A DNA stretch of 64,000 nucleotides from Girardinichthys multiradiatus (taxonomy: Eukaryota > Chordata > Actinopteri > Cyprinodontiformes > Goodeidae), in the NCBI RefSeq assembly GCF_021462225.1, contig NC_061813.1:26560442-26624441 (forward strand), given 5' to 3'. Positions within the stretch are counted from its first letter, which is position 1; each line of letters begins with the position of its first letter. Below, piece after piece: positions 10,017-23,322 of the stretch. Below the pieces are notes generated by a model. That model searched no databases, had not been told where the DNA came from, and was given only the letters and a program-made list of their open reading frames with translations. Made by a program: the position numbers and the translations under genes.

Positions 10017-12074
10017 GTTTTGAATACACCGCAGTACTAGAAGATGGTGTAATTCCCCCACCTCACCATTAGTTGGAGATATGTTCTTGAAATTCAAAAG
10101 CATGTGCAAACACTTTCTGTTTACAAAATGTGGAAAAATATTTTTACTTTGTTGGAGAACTGTTGTTAGATGGGATTCTTCTGTGGGTTTTTAACTGGTC
10201 GGTAGCCATTATGCTGTGCGCATGTACATTAATTTCTACTGGTTTCAGTCATTCTGCGCATGAGCCATAAGAAAAATAAAATGTTTCCTGTCTACATAAC
10301 AATGGAGACTGGGATGTTTTCAAACCATTACACTCTGGAACCCATTCTCAAATTGGGCCATTTTCAGAGAAAACCTGCACTGTTGTTGTGTAAACGAGCA
10401 GTAGATATGCAACTAAACTTTTCCATTTTCACCAGAAAATGTTGTCAAGTAAACAGGGACAAGTTTAGCCATGCACTGATTATACTGATGTTAATTATGA
10501 TGAAAGGTTTCATAGGTGTAAAGTAATTGTCTCATTTTTTTTGTCTTTATCCATACTAATTGTCAAGTTTTTTTTTTCCATCTGAAGTCACTTCAGCATT
10601 TTCCCAAACATGAAAAGGCTTCCTTCCTCCAAAGAGACGCAGGAACAACTCAACTCAGTCACATTTGTTTACTCATCCCTTCCTTTTAGATCGATCTCAA
10701 CAGCAGTGCAACATTCATAGGACATAAGTAGGTTGATAACCTACAAACAGATGAGATAAACATTAAATATCAGAAACAACAATGTTCACTTTGAACAGTC
10801 AGAGGCTGAAAGCCAAAAATGATAAAACACCAAATTTGCATTAATTCATTAAGCCTTCACGTTATCTGCTTAAGGCATGCTCTCTCTCACTCTTTTGCAG
10901 CCTGAATGAGCTGCACATATCTCAATTGTATAAAATACAAAGTTCCTCTGTGCTTCCTCTGAATTCAGTTTTAAACACTTCACTGACACTAAAAACTGCT
11001 AACTTTCATTCTTCCTGCTACACTTGTTGATAGCATAATCTGTTAATTCCTGTAAGTATGGTGCATTCACTGATCAAAATAATTATGGTTTTTGGTCTGT
11101 CATGGCAGATCAAGCTGAAAATCAGCCAGACATTGTCTCCTGCTCCTCTGTGTAAGATTAAGCTAGTTTTACACAAAACCTGTGCTTACCTCCTGAGAGT
11201 TGCATAAGAAACTCCACATAAAACACAAATTCAAAAGTCTCAGTTAATAAAAACCCAAAGTCATTTCCTGAAACAATTAAACTTGCAGTCTAAAAGTAAA
11301 GTTGACTTTACAATGGAACTTAGTTTAAAGTCCTATAATTATTTAGGTCCATTAGATAAACGTTGTCACAGCCATTTTACAGACTTGTATTGTGGTTAAA
11401 ATAATACATATCAAATTCTTTGTCTCAAAAGACCGTGCAGGAGCTCTGAAATGTTGCCCTTTCTTACTCAGACCTGAATTGAAAACTGAAACCTGGTACA
11501 TTATACCACAAAGGACTGTCAGTGGGTGAACTCAACTGTTCAGCCTTAAAGTCATGACAAGTTAATGTGAAATTTTAAAACCAGCCGACTGGACATGAAT
11601 TATAATTGCTTTACATATTTTTTTTATATTCTGAATCGTCAAAGTCCTTGACAACAGAACACACTGAGCCTCTTAAATTGTGGTAGGAGTTAAGAGAATT
11701 AAATTAAAAAAGGATAGAACATGATTTTCTTTGTAACAGATTTACTGGTAACTGTGAAGAATATTTAAATTGCATTTTCAAATTGTGGTTGTGGGAGGTG
11801 AGTAGTCAGTCTCTTGTCTACAGAAAGGTCTGTTAAGGAGGCTCTTCAATTTGGTGAATCATGGACAATAGGGAGCTAAACTAACATTAACTCAAAATAG
11901 GAAAAAAAACACCAATTGGTCTCCATGATAAATAACTCAAACTATGACATTTTCCAAGTATTTTCAAGGTATTTGAAAGAGTAGTGTAGTTTGATAAATA
12001 ATAGGTCAAACTAATGTTCATAGTTTATCTTTATAAAATACATGAAAATAGTCTATTTGTTGTTTGTCTAGATT
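10017..12074. other. No gene seen
   Basis: The first 450 bases continue the block interrupted by the SINE. The rest is AT-rich with no supported open frame, repeat or RNA gene. Confidence 0.5.
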
Positions 12075-12640
12075 TTGATGGTGTAACATGAAGTTGTTCC
12101 CCTGAGGCTCTTCATCGCTGGCCTCCAGACAGCCTACTTCTTCGTCACCGGCCTCCAGACCAGACTGCAGGTCCTTGGCTTCATCGCCACCACCGGCCAT
12201 CCAGGTCCCTATGCCTCTGCCGGCCTCCATGTCTTTGCTGACGTCGCCGCGGCTGACCGTCCAGGCCTCTGAGTTGTGGGACCTGGCTCGCACCGGAACC
12301 ATGTACCTGCACGGGACGACCTCCTGGTCGCCCGCCTGAACCTCTGTTTTTTTGTTTTCTTGTTTCGTGTTCACTCTGCTAGTCTATAGTCAGCTTTATC
12401 CAGTCCACTTGCATCATGCCAATCAGTTTCTGCTGTCACCTGTGTCTTGATCTTTATATACACCATAATTTCTTGTCGTGGAAAAATTATTTATTTTGTC
12501 ATCTGTTCCTGTTATGCTTGTTAAGTCATGCTTCCACCAGAGAGTAATATTTGTTTTGCTTAAAATAAAGCCTTTTTACTTATGGTCAATCTGCCTGACC
12601 GTCTGCATTCTAGGGTCCACTCCGATCAGTCATCTTGACA
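12075..12640 (+). repeat. LTR-retrotransposon-like fragment, 3' end of an LTR
   Basis: The first 260 bp are GC-rich with repeated GCCTCCAGACC/GGCC words and would read as proline- and serine-rich on the plus strand. The last 100 bp resemble an LTR end: AATAAAGCC at 12564, then a pyrimidine-rich stretch ending CATCTTGACA at 12640. No matching second LTR and no pol gene are present. The start of the LTR is not clear. The 118-codon minus-strand frame here has no domain and I do not support it as a gene. Confidence 0.35.
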
Positions 12641-13751
12641 TGCATTCTGTTTAATTGAACCCCTTTGCTTTTGCATTGTCTCCATAAACACACTCTTGTT
12701 GTATGAATGTTGAAGAGTTGTCTTCAACTTTTCTGTATGCCGATTTTACAGTTCAAGAGCTTTAACTCAACTAAGATTAGAAATTCCAATCAATGTCGTT
12801 TTGGATACATTTCTTAAATAAATTATGCAAAGTGAATATACAAGCTGTTAAATATACGCACAAGTGGATACTTCTAAACATCCTGAAAGAAGAAAAGAAA
12901 TCATACAATTCTATGATCATGAACAAACTCAGTGTGACGGTTCTAATTAGGTCTTTTATTGGTGAGAGCTGGTGCAAATTGACCAAGTCAACACAAAATT
13001 GGAAATGATTTGGATTTGAGTTTAGTTGTTTTGTATACATGAATGCTTGTTAGACATTTAATTATTATTCACAGTTAATAATTAGAAATCCAATGGTTTT
13101 CTTGATATAGCTGCAGAAATGCAGGAAAAGCAGTGACAATACTTCTAGAGTCACTTTTCCCTTGTTCAAATATAGTTCTTGCTTGCTACGACTGAACATC
13201 CTTGCCGGTGAATGGTCTCACCCTTATCCTCAACTTGCAGATACACAAACATCAACGCTTGCCAACTGCCTGGTCTCTTTTTAATTAGGCCAGCGTTCAA
13301 ATGTATCTGGAAAACACTGTTCATTTGTGTTTGCAACAACCAGCATGTGGCTTGATTACACCCAGCACTTACAGCGAAGCACATCCATCTCCAGCACATG
13401 CAGGGCTTGCAAAACCGATCTCATCAGTTGGCTTTGCGCTGCCTCAAACTGCAAAGTGTCCACTCCTGTCCAAAAGGAGACAAATGACAGGTAAATACAC
13501 CAAACAACCTGTCACTGTACTCATCCACTGCCCATTTTTCATTTCCTAGTAACAATGCAGGGTTGAGAGTCTTTCTTGTTTGGGCTGCTGGTGCGTGAAT
13601 GACTTGGGGAGGAAATAGGACCAGTAATTATTCTTTCCTCCACTTGTACCTCCTGTGGCATCCCACCATTGCTCATACACTGAAGATACAGGCAACTGAA
13701 TCCTGATGAAATCACAGCAAAGCAACAGCTTGCATACCTGATGCATCACCA
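12641..13751. other. No gene seen
   Basis: Mixed-composition DNA with no supported coding region. The overlapping short open frames at 13166-13752 on both strands show no known domain. Confidence 0.5.
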
Positions 13752-15006
13752 CGGTGCCTTAGAAAAATATTCCTACCCTTTAAACTTTTATATTTGTTCA
13801 TGTTACAATCCAAATATGCTATGGATTTTGTTGAGATTTTATGTTTTGCAGTGCAAATATTTGCCTTCAGAAGTCACCTAATTAGTAAACAGAGTCCATC
13901 AATATGCAATTTAAACTCAGCATAAATACATCTGTTCTGTAAAGGCCTCAGTGGTTTGTTAGAAAACATTAGTGGAAAAACAACATCTCGAAGACCAAGG
14001 AACACAGTAGGCAGGTCAGGAAAAAAGTTGTGAGGTTTAAAGCAGGGTTAGGTTTTAGAACAATATCCCACATGGTGCACATTTCACTATCCTGTTCAAT
14101 CCATTATCTGTAAATGAAATAAGATTTAGAAAATTCCAAACCAATACATGGTGGCACCTAAACACAGTGGCCTGGCAAGGAAAACATTAATCAAAGAGAC
14201 AGAATCTGTTGATAGGATAACTATTTGTGTTGGTTGCAGTGTGCCACAGGAAACATAGCAAATGTTTGGAAAACAGTGCTCTTGTCAAATGAGACCAAAA
14301 TAAAACTTTTTAGCATTCACAGAACACATGAACAGCATGTGTGGTGAAAAAATAAAAAAATACCACATCATCTTAAACACACCACCCACATGCTGAAACA
14401 TGGTGGTGGCAGTATAATGCTGTGGGGTTTCTTTTTTCCACAGGGACAGGAATGCTGGTCAGAATAGTTGTGAAGATACATGGAATAAAATCAAGAGCAA
14501 TCCTGGGAGAAAAACTGTTAGAAGTGGCAAAATAATTAATAGTGGGGTCAAGGTTCACCTTCAAGCAGGACAACGACCCAAAACATACAGCCAGTGATAC
14601 AATAGAATGGTTTGGATCTAAGCATATGCATGTGTTAGAATTTCCCAGTTGAGAATCTGTGATAATACTTGAGAGTGTATTTTCCCAGACACACTATACT
14701 TAATCTAACTGAACTTGAACTGTTTTCAACAGACAAATGTGCAAAAAAGTCCATTCAAAGCTACTAGAGACATAGCACAAAAGACTGCTAGCTGTAATTG
14801 CAGAAAAACATGGCTCTGCAAAGCACTGACTTAGCGGGCTGAATACTAATGTGTGCCACTCTTTTCAAATTTATATTTGCAGGAACTTAAAAACTGATTT
14901 TGTGTTGGTTTATGACACAAAATCCCAGTGAAATTTGCTTTTAACCTGACAAAATATTAAAAAAAAGACATTCAAGAATTGTAAATATTTCTGCAAGAAT
15001 GGCCGT
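13752..15006 (+). mobile_element. Old Tc1-like transposon relic, near full length
   Basis: The left end (GTGCCTTAGAAAAATATTCC) and right end (AAATATTTCTGCAAGAAT) are decayed inverted terminal repeats. Between them the order matches a Tc1 transposase gene. Around 13930-14060 lies the conserved leader with 'AAGACCAAGGAACACA'. At 14396-14445 is the segment encoding HGGGSIMLWG-like residues, and at 14560-14590 a QQDNDPKH-like segment with the second catalytic aspartate. Many stops and indels remove any open frame. At least six other fragments of this family occur in the window (118, 15960, 30485, 48620, 50422 and 62936), so the family was once very active here. Confidence 0.75.
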
Positions 15007-15959
15007 ATCTGAGCCCTGGATTTGAGGGTCTGGCCATTATTGGAATTGCACTCTTACACTCACCAAATATGGTACAAGCTGTATAAAGTGTTCATTCTGT
15101 TTGGGGATTAAACACATCTTTCATATTTTCTGAGCTGTAGGTTATTGGAAATAATATCAGCCAGTCAGGTATGTCAGGTGTTAGACACTGAATTTTTTCC
15201 TGAGTGATAGCACAGTCACTTTATTATGCAGAGTAAGCATGATATGAAAATAGAGAGAATTAAATAGAATGGCAAAACGGAAGGAAGAGAAGAGCTCACC
15301 TCAGGCCAAATGCAAATGCCCTGTAGCATAAATGCAAGACAGAAATCTACTTACAAACAAGTGAGTCATAGCAGCAAGATGAGGCAGTTGAGAAAAGCAG
15401 AAACACTGACCATTTACTATGGTAATATAAATGTATGTGATGTCCTACAATAGACAGGAGGATGTATGCATTTTATTTACTTTGAGCTTTTTTTCTTTGC
15501 ACAGCTGAAACTGAAAAAATCTTTTGACCTGTAAAAAGCCCTTGTCCTCCCAGCTTTCTGAAATAAAATCCTTTATCCAGTCTGATAGTCTCTTTGAGCC
15601 CATGAAAAGAATACATTACTCAATAAATATCTATTATTAATATGTAATGTTTTGTGTGCAGACTTTAAACTATCACACGTGGGCCTTTCATCTCTTGATA
15701 AAAACAAATGAGGTTTTCTTCCAGTTGTTTGGGTGTGCATCAGAGGAATTTGTCTGTCTGATGTACTTCAGATAAAATATTCACTGCACTGTGTGCACCC
15801 TTGTGCAGTCTCTGCAAACACACAGGAGAGCCAAATAAAGACAGGGGGCAGAGTGTGCTCCAGATGGCAATGCTGCTGTGCTAAGGATGGTGGCAATGGC
15901 TATTGACAGGTCTGGCAGCTGGAGGACGTGACATGGTTTACATTTTTTCTTTAAAAAGT
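15007..15959. other. No gene seen
   Basis: AT-rich DNA between two Tc1 relics; no open frame or repeat that I can support. Confidence 0.5.
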
Positions 15960-16580
15960 ATGGTGTGTGATTCTTTTTCCTCTGATACTCCTAAATATAA
16001 TCCATTGGGGTCAACTGCCCTTTGAAGTCACCTAATATGTAAGCTGTCCATCTGGTTTAACATTATTCCAGCAAAGTATTAATATTTCTGTGATAGCCTC
16101 GAAGGTTTGTCTGAGAATAGGAGAAGCTGCAATGATCCAGAGCTAAGGTGGTAGAATCTGGTTACAGGTTCTGTTTGCAGTTCACCAAAAGCCATGTACG
16201 GCATATGGCAAACAGGTAGAAGAAGGTTCAATGGCTTAAATGTGACTATTTGTTCAAATGCAAAACACCATGTGCAGTGGAACATGAACACTACCTATTA
16301 CCCTCAAACACGCCAACCCCACAGTGAAACATGGTGGTGGCAGCAACAAGCTCTGGGGATGGATGCCTTTCTTTAGCAGCAACAAGGAAGTTGGTCAGAG
16401 TTGATGGGAAAAATGAATGAAGCGACTGACAGGGCAAACTTGAAAGAAAAGCTGTTTGAGGCTGCAAACAATTTAAGTTTAGTTTAAAATGCCAAAATAA
16501 AATATAAATGTTTGTGGTTGTTCTGTGAACAAAAAAGTTCAAATTCAATGTTTTACAAGGTTTTACAAGGTGCTCAATTC
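15960..16580 (+). mobile_element. Tc1-like transposon relic, internally deleted
   Basis: It has the same order of segments as the relic at 13752: 'GAAGTCACCTAAT' near 16025, then the leader remnant, then 'AAACATGGTGGTGGCAGCA' near 16327-16346, and 'GGTCAGAGTTGATGGGA' near 16394. The first third of the transposase gene and most of the 3' part are missing, and no open frame remains. The small open frames at 16194-16548 are chance frames inside it. Confidence 0.65.
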
Positions 16581-17590
16581 ACTGACTTTACCTTTTAAAA
16601 CTATGTTGCAGCAATTGTATGTTCATTTGTGTAATGGCTTCCAGTGAAATCATTGCATCCTGAAGGGCAAAAATATTCATCTGCTCCAGCTGCCAAACGT
16701 TCAATGTTTGTGGTTGTGGCTATATATAACTTTGTACAAGCTTTAAATCAGGGTGATATTTGGTATAGTAATCTCATTATCATGAAATTCGTTTTGCAAA
16801 TTCCACCATCTTCTGCACTCCATGATTACACTCTCGCTTGTCGGTACAACTGCTGAGCAGCCAATGGAAAGCCTTACATGATGAGTAACTTAGAAAGATT
16901 TCCATGCATGCTACCAGAGGCACGTAGCTAGTCATAAGCAACAAAAGCCGAGCAAGTCCATTGTACATGAGCTCCAGCTCTTACAGGTCATCCGAGGTCT
17001 ATGTTCGGAGGTGGATTTTTAAAATTATGATTATGAGGCTGATGAGAGTAACATAAAACAAACCTGACAGTAATGAGAAGGAAAGGTATGCCTTTGTAGG
17101 TGGGATAATGCAGCTTGCGTGCCCACCCCATTGTAACACCTCCACAGGTCGAGCTGTGCCTCAGGTTAGGTATATAATCAGATGTCAGAGTGTGTTAGTT
17201 CTCAGCAGGTCCTCCACCTTTGTTTTTTTCTTGTCTGCATGTTCAGCCCACACACTCACTGGCCATTAAATTCACATCACAACAGCAGCAGCAATAGCCT
17301 TGGCCACTCGTCAGCTTTGGTTTTCCCACTGTGCTAAAACTTCACACTCGTTTCAGTCAAGGTCCATTGACATTGTACGCCCTTAGTCCTCGTCTAGAAC
17401 ACTTGTTACCTTGCATGTATTACATGGTCGGACTGACTACTGCTGAGAGTAAGGAGGAAAATAGAAGCCAAAAAGGGAGAAACAGTTGTCAAAAGTCACT
17501 GAGGGACATAAATTATTAAATTACAGTGTCATTATTTCATTAATTTTCTTTTCTTGCAGATTGCAAAATAATACACAAGATAAGCAGTTT
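16581..17590. other. No gene seen
   Basis: No supported coding region. The short open frames at 16644-16968 and 17331-17519 have no domain or codon pattern that I recognise. Confidence 0.45.
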
Positions 17591-17660
17591 TAATTCAGTT
17601 TATTTATTTATATAGCTCCAATTCACAACACATGCTGTCTCAAGGCACTTCACAAAGGGT
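17591..17660 (-). mobile_element. L2-type LINE 3' tail fragment
   Basis: On the minus strand it reads GTGAAGTGCCTTGAGACAG followed by a GTTGTGAATTGG block and a TATAAATAAA tail. This matches the end of the LINE at 33268-33331 closely. Only the 3' tail is kept. Confidence 0.7.
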
Positions 17661-17805
17661 TTGGAATGGTATAGGGTTGTTGGGGAGGTTAGAATAAACT
17701 ACTGAGTGTTAGAGTTTGACCATTTTAGAATGGGCTATGTGTAGGGGTACTAAGTAAAATAATACATTGATAAGTGCGTCCATGTAGAGCCCACTGGCTC
17801 ACACA

Positions 17806-19002
17806 AAAATCATAAATGGAAATCAAATTTATTAACCAATGGAGGCCTGGATTTGGAGTCACACACAAAACTAATGTGGAAAAACACACTACAGGCTGAT
17901 CCAACTTTGATGTAATGTCCTTAAAACAAGTCAAAATGAGGCTTAGTATTGTGTGTGGCCTCCACGTGCCTGTATGACCTCCCTACAACGCCTGGGCATG
18001 CTCCTGATGAGACGGTGGATGGTCTCCTGAGGGATCTCCTCCCAGACCTGGACTAAAGCATCCACCAACTCCTGGATAGTCTGTGGTGCAACGTGACATT
18101 GGTGGATGGAGTGAGACATGATGTCCCAGATGTGCTCAATCGGATTCAGGTCTGGGGAACGAGCGGGCCAGTCCATAGCTTCAATGTCTTCATCTTGCAG
18201 GAACTGCTGACACACTCCAACCACATGAGGTCTAGCATTGTCCTGCATTAGGAGGAACTCAGGGCCAACCGCACCAGCATATGGTCTCACAAGGGGTCTG
18301 AGGATCTCTTCTTGGTACCTAATGGCAGTCAGGCTACCTCTGGCGAGCACAAAGAAATGCCACCCCACACCATTACTGACCCACTGCCAAACCGGTCATG
18401 CTGAAGGATGTTGCAGGCAGCAGATCGCTCTGCACGGTGTCTCCAGACTCTGTCACGTCTGTCACATGTGCTCAGTGTGAACCTGCTTTCATCTGTGAAG
18501 AGCACAGGGCGCCACTGGCGAATTTACCAATCCTGGTGTTCTCTGGCAAATGCCAAGTGTCCTGCACGGTGTTGGGCTGTGAGCACAACCCCTGGACACT
18601 ACGCTGACAGACAGCAAACCTTCTTGCCACATCTCACATTGATGTACCATCCTGGATGAGCTGCACTACCTGAGCCACTTGTGTGGGTTGTAGAGTCCGT
18701 CTCATGTTACCACAAGTGTGAAAGCACCACCAACATTCAAAAGTGAACAAAACATCAGCCAGAAAGCATAGGTACTGAGAAGTGGTCTGTGGTCCCCACC
18801 TGCAGAACCACTCCTTTATTTATTGTGTCTTGCTAATCACCAAAGATTTCCCCCTGTTGTTTATTCCATTTGCACAACAGGATGTGAAATTGATTGTCAA
18901 TCAGTGTTGCTTCCTAAGTGGACAGTTTGATTTCGCAGAAGTTTGATTTACTTGGAGTTATATTGTGTTGTTTAAGTTTTCCCTTTATTTTTTTGAGCAG
19001 TG
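17806..19002 (-). mobile_element. Second Tc1-like family, internally deleted and end-truncated copy
   Basis: The plus-strand right end at 18960-19002 is a terminal repeat (AAATAAAGGGAAAACTTAAA on the minus strand) followed by TA at 19003-19004. The other end stops near 17806 without its terminal repeat. The transposase gene lies between, on the minus strand. The family is distinct from the one at 13752. It is a dead copy that lacks one end. Confidence 0.75.
17943..18705 (-). pseudogene. Tc1-like transposase, deleted DNA-binding region
   Basis: Translation would start at the ATG at 18703-18705 (MRRTLQPTQ...). A TGA follows after about 25 codons, and then the gene jumps to the catalytic core, so most of the paired-like DNA-binding region is missing. 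The core keeps FTDES with the first aspartate near 18480-18500. A frame change lies near 18360, and the 17943-18368 frame carries MQDNARPH (second aspartate) and DLNPIEHIW (third acidic residue), ending at a normal C-terminus (HTQY-stop). Length kept is about 255 codons against roughly 340 for the family. All three catalytic residues survive, but the gene cannot give a full protein. Confidence 0.8.
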
Positions 19003-19004
19003 TA

Positions 19005-20239
19005 TAATACCCCTCCTCCTAAACGTTCTTCCTGTATGCTTATGATAATTAGCTGCAGCATCAACTCATTTTACCTGTACCTTAGCAAATACAGGAAAGA
19101 ACATTGAATCCAAATGCCTTCTGGGTGTTTTAGCTTCACTTCCAATTCCCACCTCCCACCACAAACCATCATGGGAAACTGACAGCAGGCAGACTCATAG
19201 AATGTGATTGATGTGACAGATATGTTATTAAAACAAAGTTTTAAGTGAACCATTAGACAAACCCGTACATCTCAAGCAGACTGATTGTGTGGAGAAAAAG
19301 TGGCATGTGGTCAACCATTATATGGCTCTAAATGACTGGGCCAAAATGATAAAGTTTCTTGTCTATTTTCTGATTGATTTAGCTTATGATTATTTCACCA
19401 CATGGGGAAAATCATAGAGCAATGAACTTTTAATCAATGGTGGTTTACTGAAAACATACTCAGCAGTAACTGAACCCCCTTAGCTCCAACCCCTATAACT
19501 AGAGCGAGAATATAACTTTTTTTACACTTTCATTACTGTAATTTCCCTTAGTTAAACATAGACATGTGTGGTATCCACAGAAATTTTAGAATCTTGGCTA
19601 AAGGGTGACACATTTCTATGAAGACCAAACCAAGTTAAAACTAGAGGCAGATGAACTAGAAAGTAAACAAACTCCACAAAAGAGCATCACCGCAAACCTC
19701 CATCTCAACTGTTCACCATACAGCTTCTACATACACAACCAGCAGGGCTGCTGAAAGCAGGGATCTTACAGATTCCAAAAATATAGGTTTTGTCAAATTC
19801 TACCCAGGATTTATTTAACCAGCAACAAACCAAGACCAGACTTATGACTCGCATTCAAAAAACATGATTCTTAACATAATGATTATTTAAATAGAGTTTG
19901 TAATTTCTGAAAAATCCCAGTTAGATTTGAGCATTTTATTTCCAAGCACAAACTTAACAAAAATCCCTTGGGGCTTAAAAGATTAAAAACTAAGGTACAT
20001 GAGCTATTTTGATTTATCAGTACTGTTAACCTTACCATGCAGGAAATATTTGGAATTACAAAAAAAGCTATCTGGCCAATTAGATTATTTATGGCATAAA
20101 CAATAATAATTCTCTACTCTGATTGTGTATTTACTATTGTACAATAACAAACAAAGTATGGCAGCATGTAAAGCATTGGTACCTTGGTTTTTTGCATATT
20201 TTTGAGCTATCAGGTGCTCACAAAGGAAGAAAGCAATTT
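19005..20239. other. No gene seen
   Basis: AT-rich DNA without supported open frames, repeats or RNA genes. Confidence 0.5.
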
Positions 20240-20570
20240 CTGATTATGCTTCATTCCAACTAACCCTGACAACGGGCTGTGTGGATCATAAACCTCAGCT
20301 AGTACAGGTTTAGGACTTGCCCAGTGAAGAAATTAACAAATATGACCTTTTGTGAGCACCTTAATCCTTAAATCACTGGCTGCAGCCATTATTGCTAACA
20401 AGCCCAATCCGTCCATTTGTTCCTTCTGCTGCCCAAGACTGGTTGTAAACAGGCTATTAAAAAGGTCTGCCCATGTCTCAAGCGGCCTCTGGCCTTGGGC
20501 TCGCAGCACCTGCAATGGAGCTCTTAATGAGGCGGAAAATTAAAAGGTTTGGCTGGACACTGAAAGCTTG
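20240..20570. other. Possible conserved non-coding element
   Basis: This stretch is less AT-rich than its surroundings and shows no repeat features. It contains words typical of developmental enhancers, such as a forkhead-like TGTAAACA at 20447-20454. No coding frame is supported; the 60- and 63-codon frames on the two strands are probably chance. The call rests only on texture and needs comparison between species. Confidence 0.2.
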
Positions 20571-20704
20571 TTTCCTTCTGTGGACTTTTTGTTTGCCATT
20601 CATCTTCTTTTAGTCTCTTTTTTTTCATTGCTCTCCACTGTCATGACAATTACATTGAAATTATAGATGGTAATAACTTAATTAATCAGCAAAGGGCTCC
20701 CTAT

Positions 20705-20957
<253 letters not shown>

Positions 20958-20959
20958 CA

Positions 20960-21850
20960 AGTGTGGAAGATTTTCCCTTGTGTTTCACAGGTTTCCACAG
21001 AATATAACTTCTACATTTGAAACATATGTTAACATGTTACTCTGTGAAATTATTTCTACATGTCCAAAACCTTCCACATGTTGAAACGTTTTCCACATTT
21101 TCACATGTTACAACACAATATAATATTCACATTTGGAAAACAATTTCCATGGGGAAAGTTTCCCAACGGGTTTTTTACATGTCATTACAAGATATTTCCA
21201 CATGTGAAACAGAAGCAAAAACGTTCCACGTGTGGAATCTGGCAGTTAAATTTTTATAAATTATTTGGTAAAAAAAAAGCAAACACAAACGGCAATTGTG
21301 GCAATATTAGTTACGAATTTTATTCTGATGTTTAAAAAATATATTTTTGAGAAGTACTTACTGGCTTGCAAACTGCTATCTCAGGGCAGAGTAAGAATCT
21401 AAATTTAAAGAACTGCTTGCAACCCATCGTGGCTCAGTTGGAAGAGTATTGTCTGTTACCCAGCAGGTAGTGAGTCCAGTTCCAGCTTCCTTCACCACAT
21501 GTTGAATTGTCCTTTGACAAAGCACTGATGTTGACAAGTTCAGCCAAGTGAATGAGACTTTAATTGTAAAAGTGATTTGTGTCATGACTAGAAAAGCACA
21601 ATGTTTATTCTATTTGCTATTGTTTGTTTACATGTGCATTATGAGCTATTTATGGTATTCATATGGGCTTCACATGTGAATTTACATGGTTTCATACATA
21701 ATACCATCACAATGGCTTCAAACGTTTTTACATGTGCACAACATGTTTCCCAGATCTCAAAAGTAGTTACTTAAATGCTGCATGTGGCTACTTACATCTC
21801 GTGTTGTCACATGTGATTTTGCACATGTGGAATTCATGTGTTTTTTTCAG
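20960..21850. repeat. Region rich in CACATGT/ACATGTG words
   Basis: Between 20990 and 21245, and again between 21640 and 21840, words such as CCACATGT, CACATGTG, CATGTGAAA and TTTCCACA recur many times at irregular spacing and on both strands. This is more than expected by chance and looks like a decayed short-unit repeat. A SINE sits between the two halves at 21424-21588. No coding frame is supported. Confidence 0.55.
21424..21588 (+). mobile_element. tRNA-derived SINE, degenerate
   Basis: The head has an A-box-like TGGCTCAGTTGG near 21430-21441. The B box is decayed. The body keeps the fish SINE order: 'CACATGTTGAATTGTCCTTT', then 'GCCAAGTGAATGAGACTTTA' and an end like AATTGTAAAAGTGATTTG. 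The element lies inside the CACATGT-rich block. Confidence 0.55.
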
Positions 21851-23322
21851 CTTTTTTTTTTTAAGGGAAAAGCATTTAGAAGATGTGATGATGTGGAACA
21901 ATTCTATACTATATGCATTCTCAGAGGTTTAAAAAAGCGCTCCACAAATGACGTGCTGTGTGTTTCCTGATCTCTTTTAAACCATTCACAAATGTACATC
22001 TGAGCAGAAAACAAGGTCTCATCAGAAAAGTATCGCAGGATTTCTATAGATGAGCAGGAATTCATTAGTGTTCAATTAAAGCAAAATAATATGCCGGGTG
22101 TGTTTCCTTACGTTGTTGAAGTCATTTAAATTGCTTAAATCTTGTTGCATTTATTTGAGAAAATCATACCTTTAAGTGTGTGCCTGTTGTGCTTTGAATA
22201 TGTCACCTCCTTATCAGCGAGCCATTAGACAGGAAAAACAACCCTAACATCCTGTTACCCTATCACTATGAAATATTAAGATGTCTTTGTGGCTTCCACT
22301 CTATACAAGCTGAACCCACTTAGCTGTCAGACCGCGGTTTCAATTGAATAAACAGGTACAAAGAGAGCTCCATCAGTGACGAGATCAGATGATACTTTTA
22401 AATGTCACTTATCTCTGTTTTTAATAACCAATACCTCAGAACTGTTGTCACCCTCCCAAGAGACTATTTAAAAACTAAGGACCAAAAATTATGTCTTCCT
22501 GTAAAAGGACATCATGAGATTTAAAGGTCTGCAGGTTTAAAGCAGACCCGTAAAGCCCAGGAACTCACGTTTTTGAGGGGAAATGTAAGAGCAGTGTCAA
22601 TATCACAAGCCCACTTCCTCTAATTAAATTCTAAGAGCCCAGCTGAGAAAAAGCCTCAAATTCTTTTGAGAGGAAGCGAAAGGGTTCACAAACAAGGTTG
22701 ATTGGTAGCCAAGGGACAGGAAAATAGTTTGCCATACGGTAACAGGAACTTTACTCTGAAAATGGCTTGCTGACCCCCTGCATTGACCTCAATCAGTCAG
22801 TCTCGCAGCGTCCCACAATCCCCCCACCCCCATTGTCTGGCAGTTTCACCGGGTTACCACGGTAATGGCCTAACTTTGAAGAGGTTGTGGGATGAGAGAA
22901 TGAAGACACTACGGAAAAAGGACCAGGGCCTTCAAACTAAGGATTTGGCCCTATGACCCTTTGATCCTGCTTTATTTGTTTCTTTTTGCTGAGCCAACAT
23001 CTGAACTGGTATGGCTTTTGTTTTTATGTCTGCAGGAAGAACTCAAAAAGAGGTGTAAATGCAACTTATCGACAAAATTATTTCAGTGGAATTTCCAAAG
23101 TTTTGCTGTTTGTCCAACAAGGGTCTTTGTGCTGCATTGCAGATAATATCTACTCCTAATCAATGGGAGAAGAATTAAAATAGTGTAATGATTAAACCAT
23201 TAAAGTTTAAATCATTTAATCATCAGTAAACTCCTTAAAGTTTTTTTTGCATTTTTCACTTAGATACCCTGGAAAATCCATAAACTCAACTAAAACATTT
23301 TTTTATTGAAACAGAGCTTTTT
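21851..23322. other. No gene seen
   Basis: No supported coding region. The part at 22560-22860 has mixed composition and no repeat features and might be a conserved non-coding element; nothing firmer can be said. Confidence 0.45.

Noticed and set aside
12018..12374. 118-codon minus-strand frame with repeated acidic words
   Set aside because: It is produced by short GC-rich repeats in an LTR-like fragment; no known domain and no conserved start.
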